Shown here: positions 6,656-16,228 of the stretch, piece after piece | How the letters are laid out: every line of letters starts with the position of its first letter | How positions within the stretch are numbered: the stretch's first letter is position 1 | NCBI GenBank assembly: GCA_020974905.1 | Contig: CP087563.1 | Coordinates: 62,001 to 126,000, forward strand | Length of the DNA stretch: 64,000 nucleotides | Origin: Planctomycetes bacterium syqfu | GTDB lineage: Bacteria > Planctomycetota > Phycisphaerae > Phycisphaerales > Phycisphaeraceae | Reading direction: 5' to 3' | Made by a program: the position numbers and the translations under genes | Notes under the pieces: model-generated | Told to the model about the DNA's origin: nothing | What the model saw: the letters and a program-made list of their open reading frames with translations, nothing else | Database searches by the model: none

Positions 6656-8953
6656 ATGCGTAAAAAACAGGATGCGTTTGATGTTCTGGTTGCCGGTGGT
6701 GGAATGGCTGGGGTTTTTGCCGCCATCGCTGCTGCAGAATCGGGTCGTAAAGTCTGTTTGATTGAACCGTCCAACATGCTTGGTGGGCAGGGGACGACAG
6801 GTGGGGTGGCAGGATTTTGTGGTGATACCCATACGGTGAATCGCGTTTTTGACGTGCTTGTTGATCAACTCAAGCAGCTTGATGCCATCAGTGATTTTCA
6901 TCCCTGTCATGATCGCCGTGCATACGATCTGGAACTCTGTGGATTCGTGTTGCAGGAGATGGTGCGTCAGGCAGGTGTCGCAGTGCTGCTGCACAGTCGG
7001 GTGATTGATGTCACCGCTGAAGAGGGGCGGATCACGGATGTTGCCGTGTCGACTGCTGGTGGTGTGATGCACATCAAGCCCTATGTGGTAATTGATGCCA
7101 GCGGGATTTGTGTGATGGCCAAGCAGGCAGGTATGCCGGTGATCCACCTGGGAGCCAATAAGCAGCTTCCCATGAGTCTTTACTTTACATTATGGGATAC
7201 GGGTAAACCGGTCACGCCCAAGTTACCCCAAGGTTGCCCGACTTGGGACAAGGATGAAGATTTACCCATGACGACTTTGCATCCATTTGGCAGTGGCAAG
7301 GTTGAAGTGAAAATGAAAGTCGTCGGCTTTGATGCAGCGGGTGGTCTGAGTCTGTCTGAAGCGGAAATGCATGCACGACAGCAAATGATGGGTTTGATTT
7401 ATTACCTGCAAACCAAGGGGTATCAGGGGAAAAAGCTTGATCAACATGTCCTTGCCAGCGTGTCACGCATGATCGGTATTCGGGAAGCTTGTCGGATTGA
7501 AGGTGAGTACATCCTCACACAAGATGAGGTGATGCATGAAGCGGTCTTCGATGACGCTGTCGCGGTAGGGACCTATCACCTGGATTATCACTGGCCGGAT
7601 CGTGTGCAACGCGCAGGCACCGGTATCACCACCATGGTCATGCCATACCACATCCCACTGCGGAGTTTAATCCCACATGGCAGCCGGAACATGCTTGTTC
7701 CCGGTCGCAGTGCATCAGGTGATCAGATGGCGATGAGTTCGTTCCGCGTGATGGCAACGTGTATCCAAATGGGCTACGCAGCAGGTAAAGCAGCCAGTCT
7801 TGCGGTGACACAGAACTGTGATGTGCCTGATATCCCCATCGCAACCCTGCAGGATCAACTTGAGAAAGATGGCCAATCACTCAACCTCACGGACTATGGC
7901 CTGTTTCTACGGAACCTGTTATTGCAGCATGAAACGGTCACACCCGATCAACCACCGTTTAAAAACTGTCACGCATCAACTTTATTGCAACTAGCCAATG
8001 GTCGAATACTCTGTGCTTATTTTGCTGGATCAGAGGAAGGTAAAGACGACGTGCGCATTTGGCTGAGTGTCCGCGAACAAGGATGCTGGCAAGAACCACG
8101 TTGCGTTGCTTCAGTCGAAAACGCACCGCATTGGAATCCGGTCCTCTTTGCAGATGAACAGGGCAAGGTGCATCTGTATTTCAAAGTCGGTAAGCACATC
8201 CGTGATTGGCAGACTTGGCAGATCACATCGAAAGATGAAGGCCAAAACTGGTCGAAGCCAACCCTGTTGGTTGACGATGGCAGTCACAGTCGCGGACCGG
8301 TCAAGAATAAGCCCATCATCCTCAGCAATGGTGATTGGTTGACGCCGTCAAGTGTCGAACCATCTGGTGATGCATGGCAGGTTTTCTGTGATCGGTCCAG
8401 TGATCAAGGTAAAACATGGCAGGCAACGCCACTGCTTCCCTTTTCTGATGAGATTGATTGTGAGCAACAAGGTGCCATCCAACCTACGCTCTGGGAGTCA
8501 GAGCCCGGTCATGTTCACATGCTCACGCGCAGTATATGTGGCTGGATTCTACGCAGTGACTCGTCGGACTTTGGCAAGACATGGTGTCCGCTTTATCCGA
8601 CATCAATAGCGAATAATAACAGTGGGGTTGATCTGGCCAAGTTGGATGATGGGAGCCTTGCCCTGGTATGTAATCCAATTCAAAACGCTGACTGTAGTCT
8701 GGATCAACGCAGCGTGTTGACCGTGTTTCGTTCCACTGACAATGGCAGGACATGGCAGAGCAGTTTGAAACTCGAAGATGAACCTGGCGAATTTTCCTAT
8801 CCCGCGATTATCCCCACACGCGTCGGAATGGCGATCAGTTACACTGCCAAACGCACGGCCATCAAGTATTGGCATGGTTCGATAGAACAGCTTCAATCCC
8901 TGACGGATCAACAGCCCGATGTGCAATGTCATGAACCGGTGACGGCAAAGTAA
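6656..8953 (+). CDS. Fusion of FAD-dependent oxidoreductase (N) and sialidase-like BNR propeller (C)
   Basis: A 765-residue two-part protein. Residues 1 to about 420 are an FAD-dependent oxidoreductase of the PF12831 type. They show the Rossmann motif VAGGGMAGVFAAIAAAESG, then IEPSNMLGGQGTTGG, and near the end LVPGRSASGDQMAMSSFRV. From about 425 to the end is a sialidase-like (BNR_2) six-blade propeller. Four clear Asp-boxes (S/T-x-D-x-G-x-x-W) appear near residues 525, 581, 636 and 693: SKDEGQNW, SSDQGKTW, SSDFGKTW and STDNGRTW. No signal peptide is visible, so it is probably cytoplasmic. An AGGA lies nine bases before the ATG. The reading frame is continuous with no sign of a sequencing join. 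The substrate is unknown. Divergent from an AraC regulator. Confidence 0.85.
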   Translation: MRKKQDAFDVLVAGGGMAGVFAAIAAAESGRKVCLIEPSNMLGGQGTTGGVAGFCGDTHTVNRVFDVLVDQLKQLDAISDFHPCHDRRAYDLELCGFVLQEMVRQAGVAVLLHSRVIDVTAEEGRITDVAVSTAGGVMHIKPYVVIDASGICVMAKQAGMPVIHLGANKQLPMSLYFTLWDTGKPVTPKLPQGCPTWDKDEDLPMTTLHPFGSGKVEVKMKVVGFDAAGGLSLSEAEMHARQQMMGLIYYLQTKGYQGKKLDQHVLASVSRMIGIREACRIEGEYILTQDEVMHEAVFDDAVAVGTYHLDYHWPDRVQRAGTGITTMVMPYHIPLRSLIPHGSRNMLVPGRSASGDQMAMSSFRVMATCIQMGYAAGKAASLAVTQNCDVPDIPIATLQDQLEKDGQSLNLTDYGLFLRNLLLQHETVTPDQPPFKNCHASTLLQLANGRILCAYFAGSEEGKDDVRIWLSVREQGCWQEPRCVASVENAPHWNPVLFADEQGKVHLYFKVGKHIRDWQTWQITSKDEGQNWSKPTLLVDDGSHSRGPVKNKPIILSNGDWLTPSSVEPSGDAWQVFCDRSSDQGKTWQATPLLPFSDEIDCEQQGAIQPTLWESEPGHVHMLTRSICGWILRSDSSDFGKTWCPLYPTSIANNNSGVDLAKLDDGSLALVCNPIQNADCSLDQRSVLTVFRSTDNGRTWQSSLKLEDEPGEFSYPAIIPTRVGMAISYTAKRTAIKYWHGSIEQLQSLTDQQPDVQCHEPVTAK

Positions 8954-8983
8954 GTCGGCCTTGAATTCTTCCGATGACCGTGT

Positions 8984-11900
8984 TTACTCATATGCACCGG
9001 AAAATGCCGTATAACTCAGGGCAAAGAGCATCGGGTCCATATGCGGATTCTGAGCGGTGATTAATTCGATGCTGGCGATTTTCTTTTCCGGTGACGGGTT
9101 TTCCCAAGAGTAAATGCCGATTGCCATCAGTTCGCCGTCACCATTTTTCGGGTTCAGGAACTGCGTGCCCATGAGCAGGTGACGCTGGTCCGTGTAGGTT
9201 TTGCGCGTGTCCTGAATCTCATTTTTGAGTTTGATACTGATCGTGGCATCCGTCCCATCGTAGTAGTTGATGCGGTATTGACAGACGTTATTACCTTGCC
9301 CCCATGTCTTGATTTTATAGTTGAACGTAGTGGCATGGGCGAAGTGAATTTTAGATGCGTGAATGCGATCCAAGGTGATCTTGATACGGATTGGAGTGGT
9401 CTGCGTGAAGTTGTCGATGGGGGTGTCGGACATGAAGGCTTTGCCTTCATAGGCTGTTCCCATACGTGAATTCAGACGGATCATTGTTGCGGGTTGGTTT
9501 GTGGTTGCCTTGGCAAAGTCGAAGGTGATTCCATGCAGGTCCACGAGTCCGCTGGGCATGTTGGGGCCCAGATATTGTTCGGCTGAGACGTTGCAGAATG
9601 GTTTGAGATTGACGGTGTGAATCGTGCTGTCGGAACCTGAACGAATCGTCTTGCCAGCAAGGGCGATCCCCATTTGCGTGCTGATACTACAGAGCATTCG
9701 CATGCGCTGTTCATCATTGTCGACAACCTGGTTCCATTGCGAAACGTCCGCGAGAATGGTGCGGCCTTGATGTCGGTTAATGGCCATGATGCCCGGGTGC
9801 ATTGGAACGATCCAGTGATCATCAGCTTTAAACGTGACGGATTGGATAAGTGGTTTGGTAAACCAGTTCATGTCCGTACTGCTGACTCCGTCAAAAAGGA
9901 CATCACGCTGAACAAAGGCTGTGAGTAATGCAGTCGGCGTTTTCTTTTGGGACTTGCTGTCTGTTGGTAATTCATGCAGAGTGATAGGTTGACTTCCCAA
10001 AGCAGCGGTGAGTTGTTTGAGAGTGCTTTGATCCGTGACATGCAGGTGAATAAATCGAGCACGCTTGGCGATGCTGATGACCTTCTCAATGCCATGATGT
10101 TTAACGGCTTGATCGTCAACATACAAACCTGCGAAGTCCGCAGTGTCTTGCGCGTGCGTTTCCCAGCCCAGCTTATCCAGTAACTCCGCTGCATAGGTGT
10201 CCGTGCCGGAAAGATAATTGCCTTTGCCCCATTGCATGTTGTTTGTCGAACTCTGCGTCACATAGGCGATGAGATTAAACAAAACCTTGGCCGCAGCAGG
10301 GGATTGATCCGCCTTATCAAGCAGGAGTTGGCTGATAAGGTACTTGCCCTTGCCATGAATCATTTCAATGAGAATGCCGTCATTCAGTTCACGCCCGCCA
10401 TCAACAAGCACGTGAAAATTCCCACTCATTGGCTTGTAGCAGTTGGCATCACTGATCTGCATGCCTTGACCCCAGTAGGCAAAATCCAACTGGTCCATGG
10501 GGAGAATGGCATTGGTGAAAAAACTGTGATGTGGACTGCGAATAAAGCCGTTGGTTGCACCATTGAGTAGGCCATGTTTCAAGGCAATGCCCGATGGGAA
10601 AATATCCGGTAAATCCTCACGATCCAGCATCAACAAACGGCCACCCGCTGCAACGAACTGGCTGATCATCATCGCATGACTGAGCAATTGATCCGACGGT
10701 GTTTGCTTGCCAATGATCAACGCAGACTGGGCGTCGAGTTGGGACATGTCCGCAATCTTCTGGATTGGTTTGATCTGGATTTGCCATTGTTCAAGCAGTT
10801 TTACGATCTTTTCGGGGATAGCCAGGCCATACACAACACGGTTTGCCAGTTCGCGTGAATTAATCGGGGGATGGATTTTGACCGGGCGATTCATGGTGTA
10901 GACCTGCTTGCCTGCATGGTCAAAAAGCGTGGCGGTTAACGCGACGGTTTGCTCGCGTTCCAGAGTCTCAATTTGAATGTCAATCAATTGGCTACGGGAC
11001 TCAGATGCATTGAGACTTACGGGAATACGTGAATGCCAGTAATGTTTCTTGTCAGCTTGAACTGTCAGTTGGACATGCCCTTCAAAGGGATGGCCTGAGT
11101 GTTCAAAGAGTTGTAGTTCACACGTGTTCCTGCCTGTGGTCATTGCTGGGTTCAGCGATTTCCAGTAGACGGTTTGGGGTTTGAGTTCATTGGAAAGTTC
11201 TTTGACGAACGGGGAGTTGATGGCCGAGTCCAGGTACATGAAGTTAGGACTGAGCAATGCAACATTTTGTTCGCGGTAGCTGCGCACCGCCTGACGCCAA
11301 AGTTGTGCCAGGTAGTATTGGTACTTGGCATTGTTGGTTGGATCGCCATTTCGCAGGAATGTCATCTTGTCACCGAAGATGTACTCCAATTTCAGGCGAC
11401 TGTTGGGTGTGAGATGTTCGCCGATCCCAAGAGGCTTGACACCATCGGGCGGGAAATTTGTGTAGTTATCTGAGTACAGATGATTGTATTGTTCTGTTCG
11501 TCCTTTCCATTGCAGACTCAGGGGGAACTCCGGGCCACTGTCGGGATAGTGGATGTTGTAGATGTCGATCTTGCCTTGAGCATCACCGTAGCCAGAGTGC
11601 ATGACCAGACGTGACGGATCGTATTGCTTGTGTGTTTTTTGCACCTCAACCATAAAGGCCTCAGTCGCCTGGGGGCGGGGCGTGATCCAATGTTCAAACT
11701 CATTGGAGCCTGACCAGATGATGATGGAAGGATGATTACGCAGTTGCAACGTCATGGCCTTGACATGGTCCAGAGCAAATTTATTTTTTGGCCGGTGATT
11801 CAAACCCGTCTCAGCAACAATGAGAAACCCCGCTTCATCAGCAGCTTCGTAAAAAATCCGGTCGAAGACCTGACAGTGAAAGCGCCCGTAGTTGATACCA

Positions 11901-14062
11901 TGGCTGAGCATGGTTTTGAACACGTTGATCAGATCAGCCTTGTAACTGTCACCTGCTTCAACCCAGCTACGGCTGCGGGTCCATTCACCGATGTGCGCCC
12001 AAGGGCCGATGAGTTGGACTTTTCGGCCATTAAGCAGAATGTCTTCGCCACGTGCTTGGATGTCACGGTAGCCGAAGGTGGTCTCTAATTGGTCGATCAC
12101 CTGATTGTCAGCCAGTAGACGAAAGCGACATTGATACAGATTCGGTTGATCGATGTCCCACATCGCCAGTTTGTTGTTCACATCCAACGTGGCCGCTTGC
12201 TGTGCGTCGCGCTGATTGATGGTGACGATTTTCTCAAGGACCGTTCGGTTCTGTTTGTCGAGGATTTGGATTTGAAGTTTGTCTGCGTTTTTTGAGGCTT
12301 GGGTGAGTTGGACACTGGTGTACAGTTTCTGTTCGTTGACATCAGACCAGACAAACGGCTGGGCAAGAGATACGACAGGTCGGCGTTCGAGCATTGGGGC
12401 ACGGGCAAAACCGCGACGATACCGATACTGAGCGCCGATGGGCAGGATGACTTTGCCACCCTTTAGCGCTGCGTAGTAATTGCGGACTTTGATGAGTAAC
12501 TCGTGTTGACCTACTGATTGAATATGGTCCGTGAGATCCACTTCGGTGTAGGCCATGCCTTGTCGATCCGTCGCAACGGGTTTGCCATTGAGATAGACAT
12601 CGAGCACGAAGAATGTTTGCGGGAAAATCAGGACGATACTGTCTTGGATATCCTTTGCTTTGATATCAAGTGGCATGCGATACAGGGCACATTTGGCTTT
12701 CTCTTCTTGATTTTCAACCTGCCAACGCACACCGTAGTAGGAGTGTTCTGCGATGTCTGCTTTCTGCCAGCTCAGTTGATTCGTGTCGATTTGATTGACG
12801 TTGACATCTTCATCGACAAAGGTCATGCCCTGCATCAGTGTCAGTACTTCAGGTTGACGATAGGCAGCGGGAATCAAGTACGTTGGTTGGTCATAGGTCT
12901 GGCTTTGCTGCGTTTGGGGTTTCGTTTTTTCAGCAGGTTTATCTGCCATGATAGGAACAAAATCACTGAGTGGTGATTGGCTGAGCAGTAACTTGGTCAG
13001 ACCGATATGCCATGCGCTGGAGACTTTTTCCAGGTGAACGCGAATGTACCGAAATGGCTCGGATGCGTTGGCTAAGCGCAGGTAAACCAGTGATCGACCA
13101 CTGGGGACGGATTTGATTTTCGCGCTTGCGATGCTCGGCTGGATGCGGTAATTCACACCGTCAGCTGAAGTCTCGATGATGCAGTATTCACTGAGTTTTG
13201 ACCATGTGTTGGAAAACCCGTAAACCGCTAATTGCATGTCAGAAACATGCTCAGCCGTCGTGAGTCTTTGCACATCAAAAATCACATGACTGTCTTGGCT
13301 GACCTGTTTAAATCGGATGCGTGTGGCATCATCGTCATAGCGCTCTGCCTGATAGTCCGACCAGTTGGCATTGGAATAAGTGACAGGTAGATGCTTTTCA
13401 AAATCAATCAGCCACTGACCTTCGTCATGCGAAACGACACCCTTGGGCATTGACTGAGTTTTCTTGGCGACAGGTTTGGGGGCTGACTTTTTCCTGGCAG
13501 GTTCCGGCTTGGGCTGTTCAATCACCGGCATGGGGTCAGCAGTCATACGCATCTGGCCGATGACGACCTGCCATGTTGATTTGAGATTTTCCATGTGCAG
13601 TCGAACATAACGAAACACTGGTGCGTCGGGCTTGGTACGATAGACCTGCGAAGTGCGATTGCCCGGGAACTTGCCCAGCGGGGCGCTTTTAACCAACTCA
13701 ATTTTCTGATAGGACTCGGGCTTATCCTCCATGGCGACTTCAAGAACCAACGGCATGACATCCAGTGACTTGGTAGCTCCAAACGAATAAGTCAGGCATT
13801 CAAAGCCACGCACTTGATCGAGACCGACACATTGTTTGGCATCGAGGACGACATAACTTTTCTCATCAACGGGTTGAAACTGCAATCGCGTGGTATCACC
13901 GTCAAACTTCTCGGGCGTGTACTTGGGCCATTCCACATTCTCATGCCGGAGTGTGTTGGCCGGTGTGCAGTCAATGATGGATGTGTCTTTGTCCTGCGCG
14001 TGAAGTTGGGGAGCGCAGAGAGTCAGTGTGATCAGAAAACAAGTTGCCAGGCGCAGAATCAT
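8984..14062 (-). CDS. Secreted glycoside hydrolase family 2 protein, very large, with two discoidin-like N-terminal domains
   Basis: A 1692-residue protein with a signal peptide (residues 1-22, ending in HAQ). Two related beta-sandwich repeats of the F5/8 discoidin kind follow (about 35-175 and 215-375), each with a W-x-x-Y, an FDGDTTRLQF-like segment and an FRYIRVHLE-like end. Residues about 405-900 are the GH2 sugar-binding, Ig-like and TIM-barrel domains. NHPSIIIWSGSNEFEHW holds the expected acid/base Glu near residue 788, and the Glu of LGIGEHL near 881 is a candidate nucleophile. The remaining 800 residues include a flavodoxin/glutamine-amidotransferase-like region (SALIIGKQTPSD, AAGGRLLMLDRED) and a beta-rich end. 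GH2 members cleave beta-galactosides, mannosides or glucuronides; which one is not visible. It is the last gene after GntR and pseudopilin genes in the same direction. Confidence 0.85.
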   Translation of the reverse strand: MILRLATCFLITLTLCAPQLHAQDKDTSIIDCTPANTLRHENVEWPKYTPEKFDGDTTRLQFQPVDEKSYVVLDAKQCVGLDQVRGFECLTYSFGATKSLDVMPLVLEVAMEDKPESYQKIELVKSAPLGKFPGNRTSQVYRTKPDAPVFRYVRLHMENLKSTWQVVIGQMRMTADPMPVIEQPKPEPARKKSAPKPVAKKTQSMPKGVVSHDEGQWLIDFEKHLPVTYSNANWSDYQAERYDDDATRIRFKQVSQDSHVIFDVQRLTTAEHVSDMQLAVYGFSNTWSKLSEYCIIETSADGVNYRIQPSIASAKIKSVPSGRSLVYLRLANASEPFRYIRVHLEKVSSAWHIGLTKLLLSQSPLSDFVPIMADKPAEKTKPQTQQSQTYDQPTYLIPAAYRQPEVLTLMQGMTFVDEDVNVNQIDTNQLSWQKADIAEHSYYGVRWQVENQEEKAKCALYRMPLDIKAKDIQDSIVLIFPQTFFVLDVYLNGKPVATDRQGMAYTEVDLTDHIQSVGQHELLIKVRNYYAALKGGKVILPIGAQYRYRRGFARAPMLERRPVVSLAQPFVWSDVNEQKLYTSVQLTQASKNADKLQIQILDKQNRTVLEKIVTINQRDAQQAATLDVNNKLAMWDIDQPNLYQCRFRLLADNQVIDQLETTFGYRDIQARGEDILLNGRKVQLIGPWAHIGEWTRSRSWVEAGDSYKADLINVFKTMLSHGINYGRFHCQVFDRIFYEAADEAGFLIVAETGLNHRPKNKFALDHVKAMTLQLRNHPSIIIWSGSNEFEHWITPRPQATEAFMVEVQKTHKQYDPSRLVMHSGYGDAQGKIDIYNIHYPDSGPEFPLSLQWKGRTEQYNHLYSDNYTNFPPDGVKPLGIGEHLTPNSRLKLEYIFGDKMTFLRNGDPTNNAKYQYYLAQLWRQAVRSYREQNVALLSPNFMYLDSAINSPFVKELSNELKPQTVYWKSLNPAMTTGRNTCELQLFEHSGHPFEGHVQLTVQADKKHYWHSRIPVSLNASESRSQLIDIQIETLEREQTVALTATLFDHAGKQVYTMNRPVKIHPPINSRELANRVVYGLAIPEKIVKLLEQWQIQIKPIQKIADMSQLDAQSALIIGKQTPSDQLLSHAMMISQFVAAGGRLLMLDREDLPDIFPSGIALKHGLLNGATNGFIRSPHHSFFTNAILPMDQLDFAYWGQGMQISDANCYKPMSGNFHVLVDGGRELNDGILIEMIHGKGKYLISQLLLDKADQSPAAAKVLFNLIAYVTQSSTNNMQWGKGNYLSGTDTYAAELLDKLGWETHAQDTADFAGLYVDDQAVKHHGIEKVISIAKRARFIHLHVTDQSTLKQLTAALGSQPITLHELPTDSKSQKKTPTALLTAFVQRDVLFDGVSSTDMNWFTKPLIQSVTFKADDHWIVPMHPGIMAINRHQGRTILADVSQWNQVVDNDEQRMRMLCSISTQMGIALAGKTIRSGSDSTIHTVNLKPFCNVSAEQYLGPNMPSGLVDLHGITFDFAKATTNQPATMIRLNSRMGTAYEGKAFMSDTPIDNFTQTTPIRIKITLDRIHASKIHFAHATTFNYKIKTWGQGNNVCQYRINYYDGTDATISIKLKNEIQDTRKTYTDQRHLLMGTQFLNPKNGDGELMAIGIYSWENPSPEKKIASIELITAQNPHMDPMLFALSYTAFSGAYE

Positions 14063-14140
14063 GCGTTGCCTTTCAGTCGAATCGGTGCGATAAATAAATG
14101 GCGTCGTGAAATGTCAGGATGGAATTGATCGAATTCGCTA

Positions 14141-14857
14141 TCAGGGCTTGTTGAAGTACCAACGGTTGTAGTATTCATCACTGGCATAGACCAGTTCGAT
14201 TTCTTCCTTGCTCAGGACCACGTGTCCGTCGACATGGCTGAAGACCGCGCCGCCGGGATGAGTTTCAATGTCGGGGACGCGACGCGAGCTGTCATTAATA
14301 CTGGTTGCAGATGTCGGGAAGGTTCGCCATGCCCAACGTGAGATACCACTGGTGGGACGCTTGTTGGCATCCATGGTGACATAGGTCTTCGACGGATTGA
14401 TGACGGCATCAGTGTGTTGGACATAGTGTGAATCTGCACCACTACTGGAACTGATGGCACCGGCAAAACGGTTCATGCCATAGCTTTTTTCCGTACTCCC
14501 CGATGCGCCCAGTACCTTGGCCGGGCAGATCATGAAATTGTTGGGGTTCTCCGGTTGGTAGACTTGTGCAAACTTGCCGTGGTTGGCCAGAAGGCGGGGC
14601 CACCAACTAGCATTGGAGTTACCGTCCCCGCAATACGTCGGTAAATATGCGTTGTAATCATTTTCATAAACCAACCATGCTGTGATGATCTGTTTGTGAT
14701 TGTTGGCACATTTGATCTGCACGGACGACGCTTTCGCCTTTTGCAGAGCCGGTAACAAAATGGAGATCAGCAATGCGATGATGGAAATGACCACCAGCAA
14801 TTCGATGAGTGTAAAAGCGTTTTGATTGATCGTATTTTGTCGAGGTGTGGTTTGCAT
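14141..14857 (-). CDS. Pseudopilin-like protein with H-X9-DG motif
   Basis: A 238-residue protein with a type IV prepilin N terminus: 14 hydrophilic residues, then [19 protein letters not shown] and a long hydrophobic helix ending in [11 protein letters not shown]. Near the C terminus [14 protein letters not shown] matches the H-X9-DG signature of planctomycete DUF1559-type pseudopilins. Cleavage would leave Ala, not the usual Gly, at position -1. The longer open frame to 15094 overlaps the regulator gene, so the start is placed at the ATG at 14857, with AAAGG about eight bases upstream. It is 37 bases downstream of a GntR regulator and 78 bases before the GH2 gene. Likely anchored in the cytoplasmic membrane; function unknown. 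Confidence 0.9.
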   Translation of the reverse strand: MQTTPRQNTINQNAFTLIELLVVISIIALLISILLPALQKAKASSVQIKCANNHKQIITAWLVYENDYNAYLPTYCGDGNSNASWWPRLLANHGKFAQVYQPENPNNFMICPAKVLGASGSTEKSYGMNRFAGAISSSSGADSHYVQHTDAVINPSKTYVTMDANKRPTSGISRWAWRTFPTSATSINDSSRRVPDIETHPGGAVFSHVDGHVVLSKEEIELVYASDEYYNRWYFNKP

Positions 14858-14894
14858 GGCGTAGCCTTTTCTCACTGGAGAACCGATCCTTGAT

Positions 14895-16043
14895 TCACGT
14901 GGTGTGTCCCCATGTGATCTGCCCACACACCGTCTGGCAGACCGGGGATTTAAGTTTGCCACCCACCAATGCCTGGGCCAGCAATGTAGCGTTGACACCT
15001 TTCTGGTAGGCGGAAATGTCGACAGTGGTAATGCCGAGCTTGATTGCTTTGGGATGTCCGTCAAAGCCTGTGATGGCAAGTTCGTTGGGGACATCCAATC
15101 CGGCTTTGTTGGCTTGTTCGAGTAATGCCATCGCCCGAAAGTCGTTGTAGCAGAACATCAACTCCGGCCGCTTGGATGCAGGCAGTTCGACAATCTGTTT
15201 GGCAACTAGATCGATCGATGCTGTACTGTCATCTGCAGCAAAGAACCAGTCTGCGTTTAAAGGAAGGTTGTGATCTTCATGCACATCACGCCAGGCGCGG
15301 TGACGCCCCTTGTAGCGATCCGGCGCACCAAAGCAACCAAGTTTCCGATAGCCTTTGTCGATCAGCGATTCAAGCAATTGATACGTGCTGTAATACGTGT
15401 CTTTGATCACGACGTTCAAGGGGGACATGGGGTGATTTTCAAATGACAGAAACACTACCGGGCAGGAGACCTGTTCAATGATCCATCGACCCTGTTCCAC
15501 GTCGAGTTTGTCGCATGCGAGCATGATTGCCTGAGAATGCGCCTGGGCCATCTCAAGGGTGTGGCTGACCTGTGGATCACGGTTGGCAAATTGGCTTTGG
15601 GGAATGATTGCCATGTGATGACGGATGCCCAGCATGGCGGAGGCTTCCTGGATGCCGGTGACCATCTGCTGTTTGATGCCTTCGATGTAAAGTGCAGCTT
15701 CGTCAACGCGGATGTTGGTCATCATGTCCTGTGTCCGACTGACAAAGAGCGTGGTAACCTGCTTGAGCCCGGTATCCATGGGCGTGAGACCAGGGCGGAG
15801 TTGGCTGGACGATTGACTGACAAAAATACCACTGCCGGATCGCGTCTCAAGGACACCCTCGGTTTTGAGTTGGTTAACAGCTTTGACAATGGTCACCGGT
15901 GAGACACCGTAGACCTTGCCAAGGTCCACGGTGGTGGGCAGGCGTTGCCCCGGGTCATAGACCTGCTGGCGTATTTTCTGTCGCAGGTCTCCGGCAATGT
16001 CGTTACAGATGGGTTTTCGGCCTGGTTTACGTGTGAGTGTCAT
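14895..16043 (-). CDS. GntR-type regulator with LacI-like sugar-binding domain
   Basis: A 382-residue protein. Residues about 12-80 are a GntR winged helix-turn-helix ([21 protein letters not shown], then [19 protein letters not shown] and RSGSGIFVS). The remainder looks like a periplasmic-binding-protein/LacI effector domain ([33 protein letters not shown]). This architecture is known from AraR-like sugar regulators. It is the first gene of a run that continues with a pseudopilin and a GH2 enzyme, so it probably controls that operon including itself. No convincing ribosome-binding site precedes the ATG. Confidence 0.88.
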   Translation of the reverse strand: MTLTRKPGRKPICNDIAGDLRQKIRQQVYDPGQRLPTTVDLGKVYGVSPVTIVKAVNQLKTEGVLETRSGSGIFVSQSSSQLRPGLTPMDTGLKQVTTLFVSRTQDMMTNIRVDEAALYIEGIKQQMVTGIQEASAMLGIRHHMAIIPQSQFANRDPQVSHTLEMAQAHSQAIMLACDKLDVEQGRWIIEQVSCPVVFLSFENHPMSPLNVVIKDTYYSTYQLLESLIDKGYRKLGCFGAPDRYKGRHRAWRDVHEDHNLPLNADWFFAADDSTASIDLVAKQIVELPASKRPELMFCYNDFRAMALLEQANKAGLDVPNELAITGFDGHPKAIKLGITTVDISAYQKGVNATLLAQALVGGKLKSPVCQTVCGQITWGHTT

Positions 16044-16099
16044 GTTGGTTCAAATGTGTAATGATTTTGTTTTCAGTACACATAACCGTAGGCAACACA

Positions 16100-16138
16100 T
16101 TGAAATAATCAATATTTCTCAACGATTATTGTTGAAAT
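16100..16138. promoter_or_regulatory. Dyad-rich region upstream of the GntR gene
   Basis: TTGAAAT occurs at 16100-16106 and 16132-16138, with an inverted ATTTC-T-CAA between them (16114-16122) and the dyad CAAC-GATTATT-GTTG at 16120-16134. The block lies 57-95 bases upstream of the GntR start, a plausible place for an autoregulatory operator. No protein assignment can be made. Confidence 0.3.
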
Positions 16139-16188
16139 GTAGGCGAATTGTGCATTAAAAATATAATGATTATAGAAATGTGTCGCTG

Positions 16189-16212
16189 ATTACACGTGAT
16201 ATTACACGTGAT
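16189..16212. repeat. Perfect tandem 12-mer repeat
   Basis: ATTACACGTGAT occurs twice without spacer (16189-16200 and 16201-16212), directly followed by the palindrome overlap GATCGATC. It sits 17 bases beyond the stop of the GH112 gene and about 145-170 bases upstream of the GntR start. It could be a regulator site or a small expansion. Confidence 0.6.
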
Positions 16213-16228
16213 CGATCACATCGTTTAT

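Noticed and set aside
16189-16212. CRISPR or replication-origin iterons
   Set aside because: Only two copies of a 12-mer with no spacer, no cas, dnaA or rep gene nearby.
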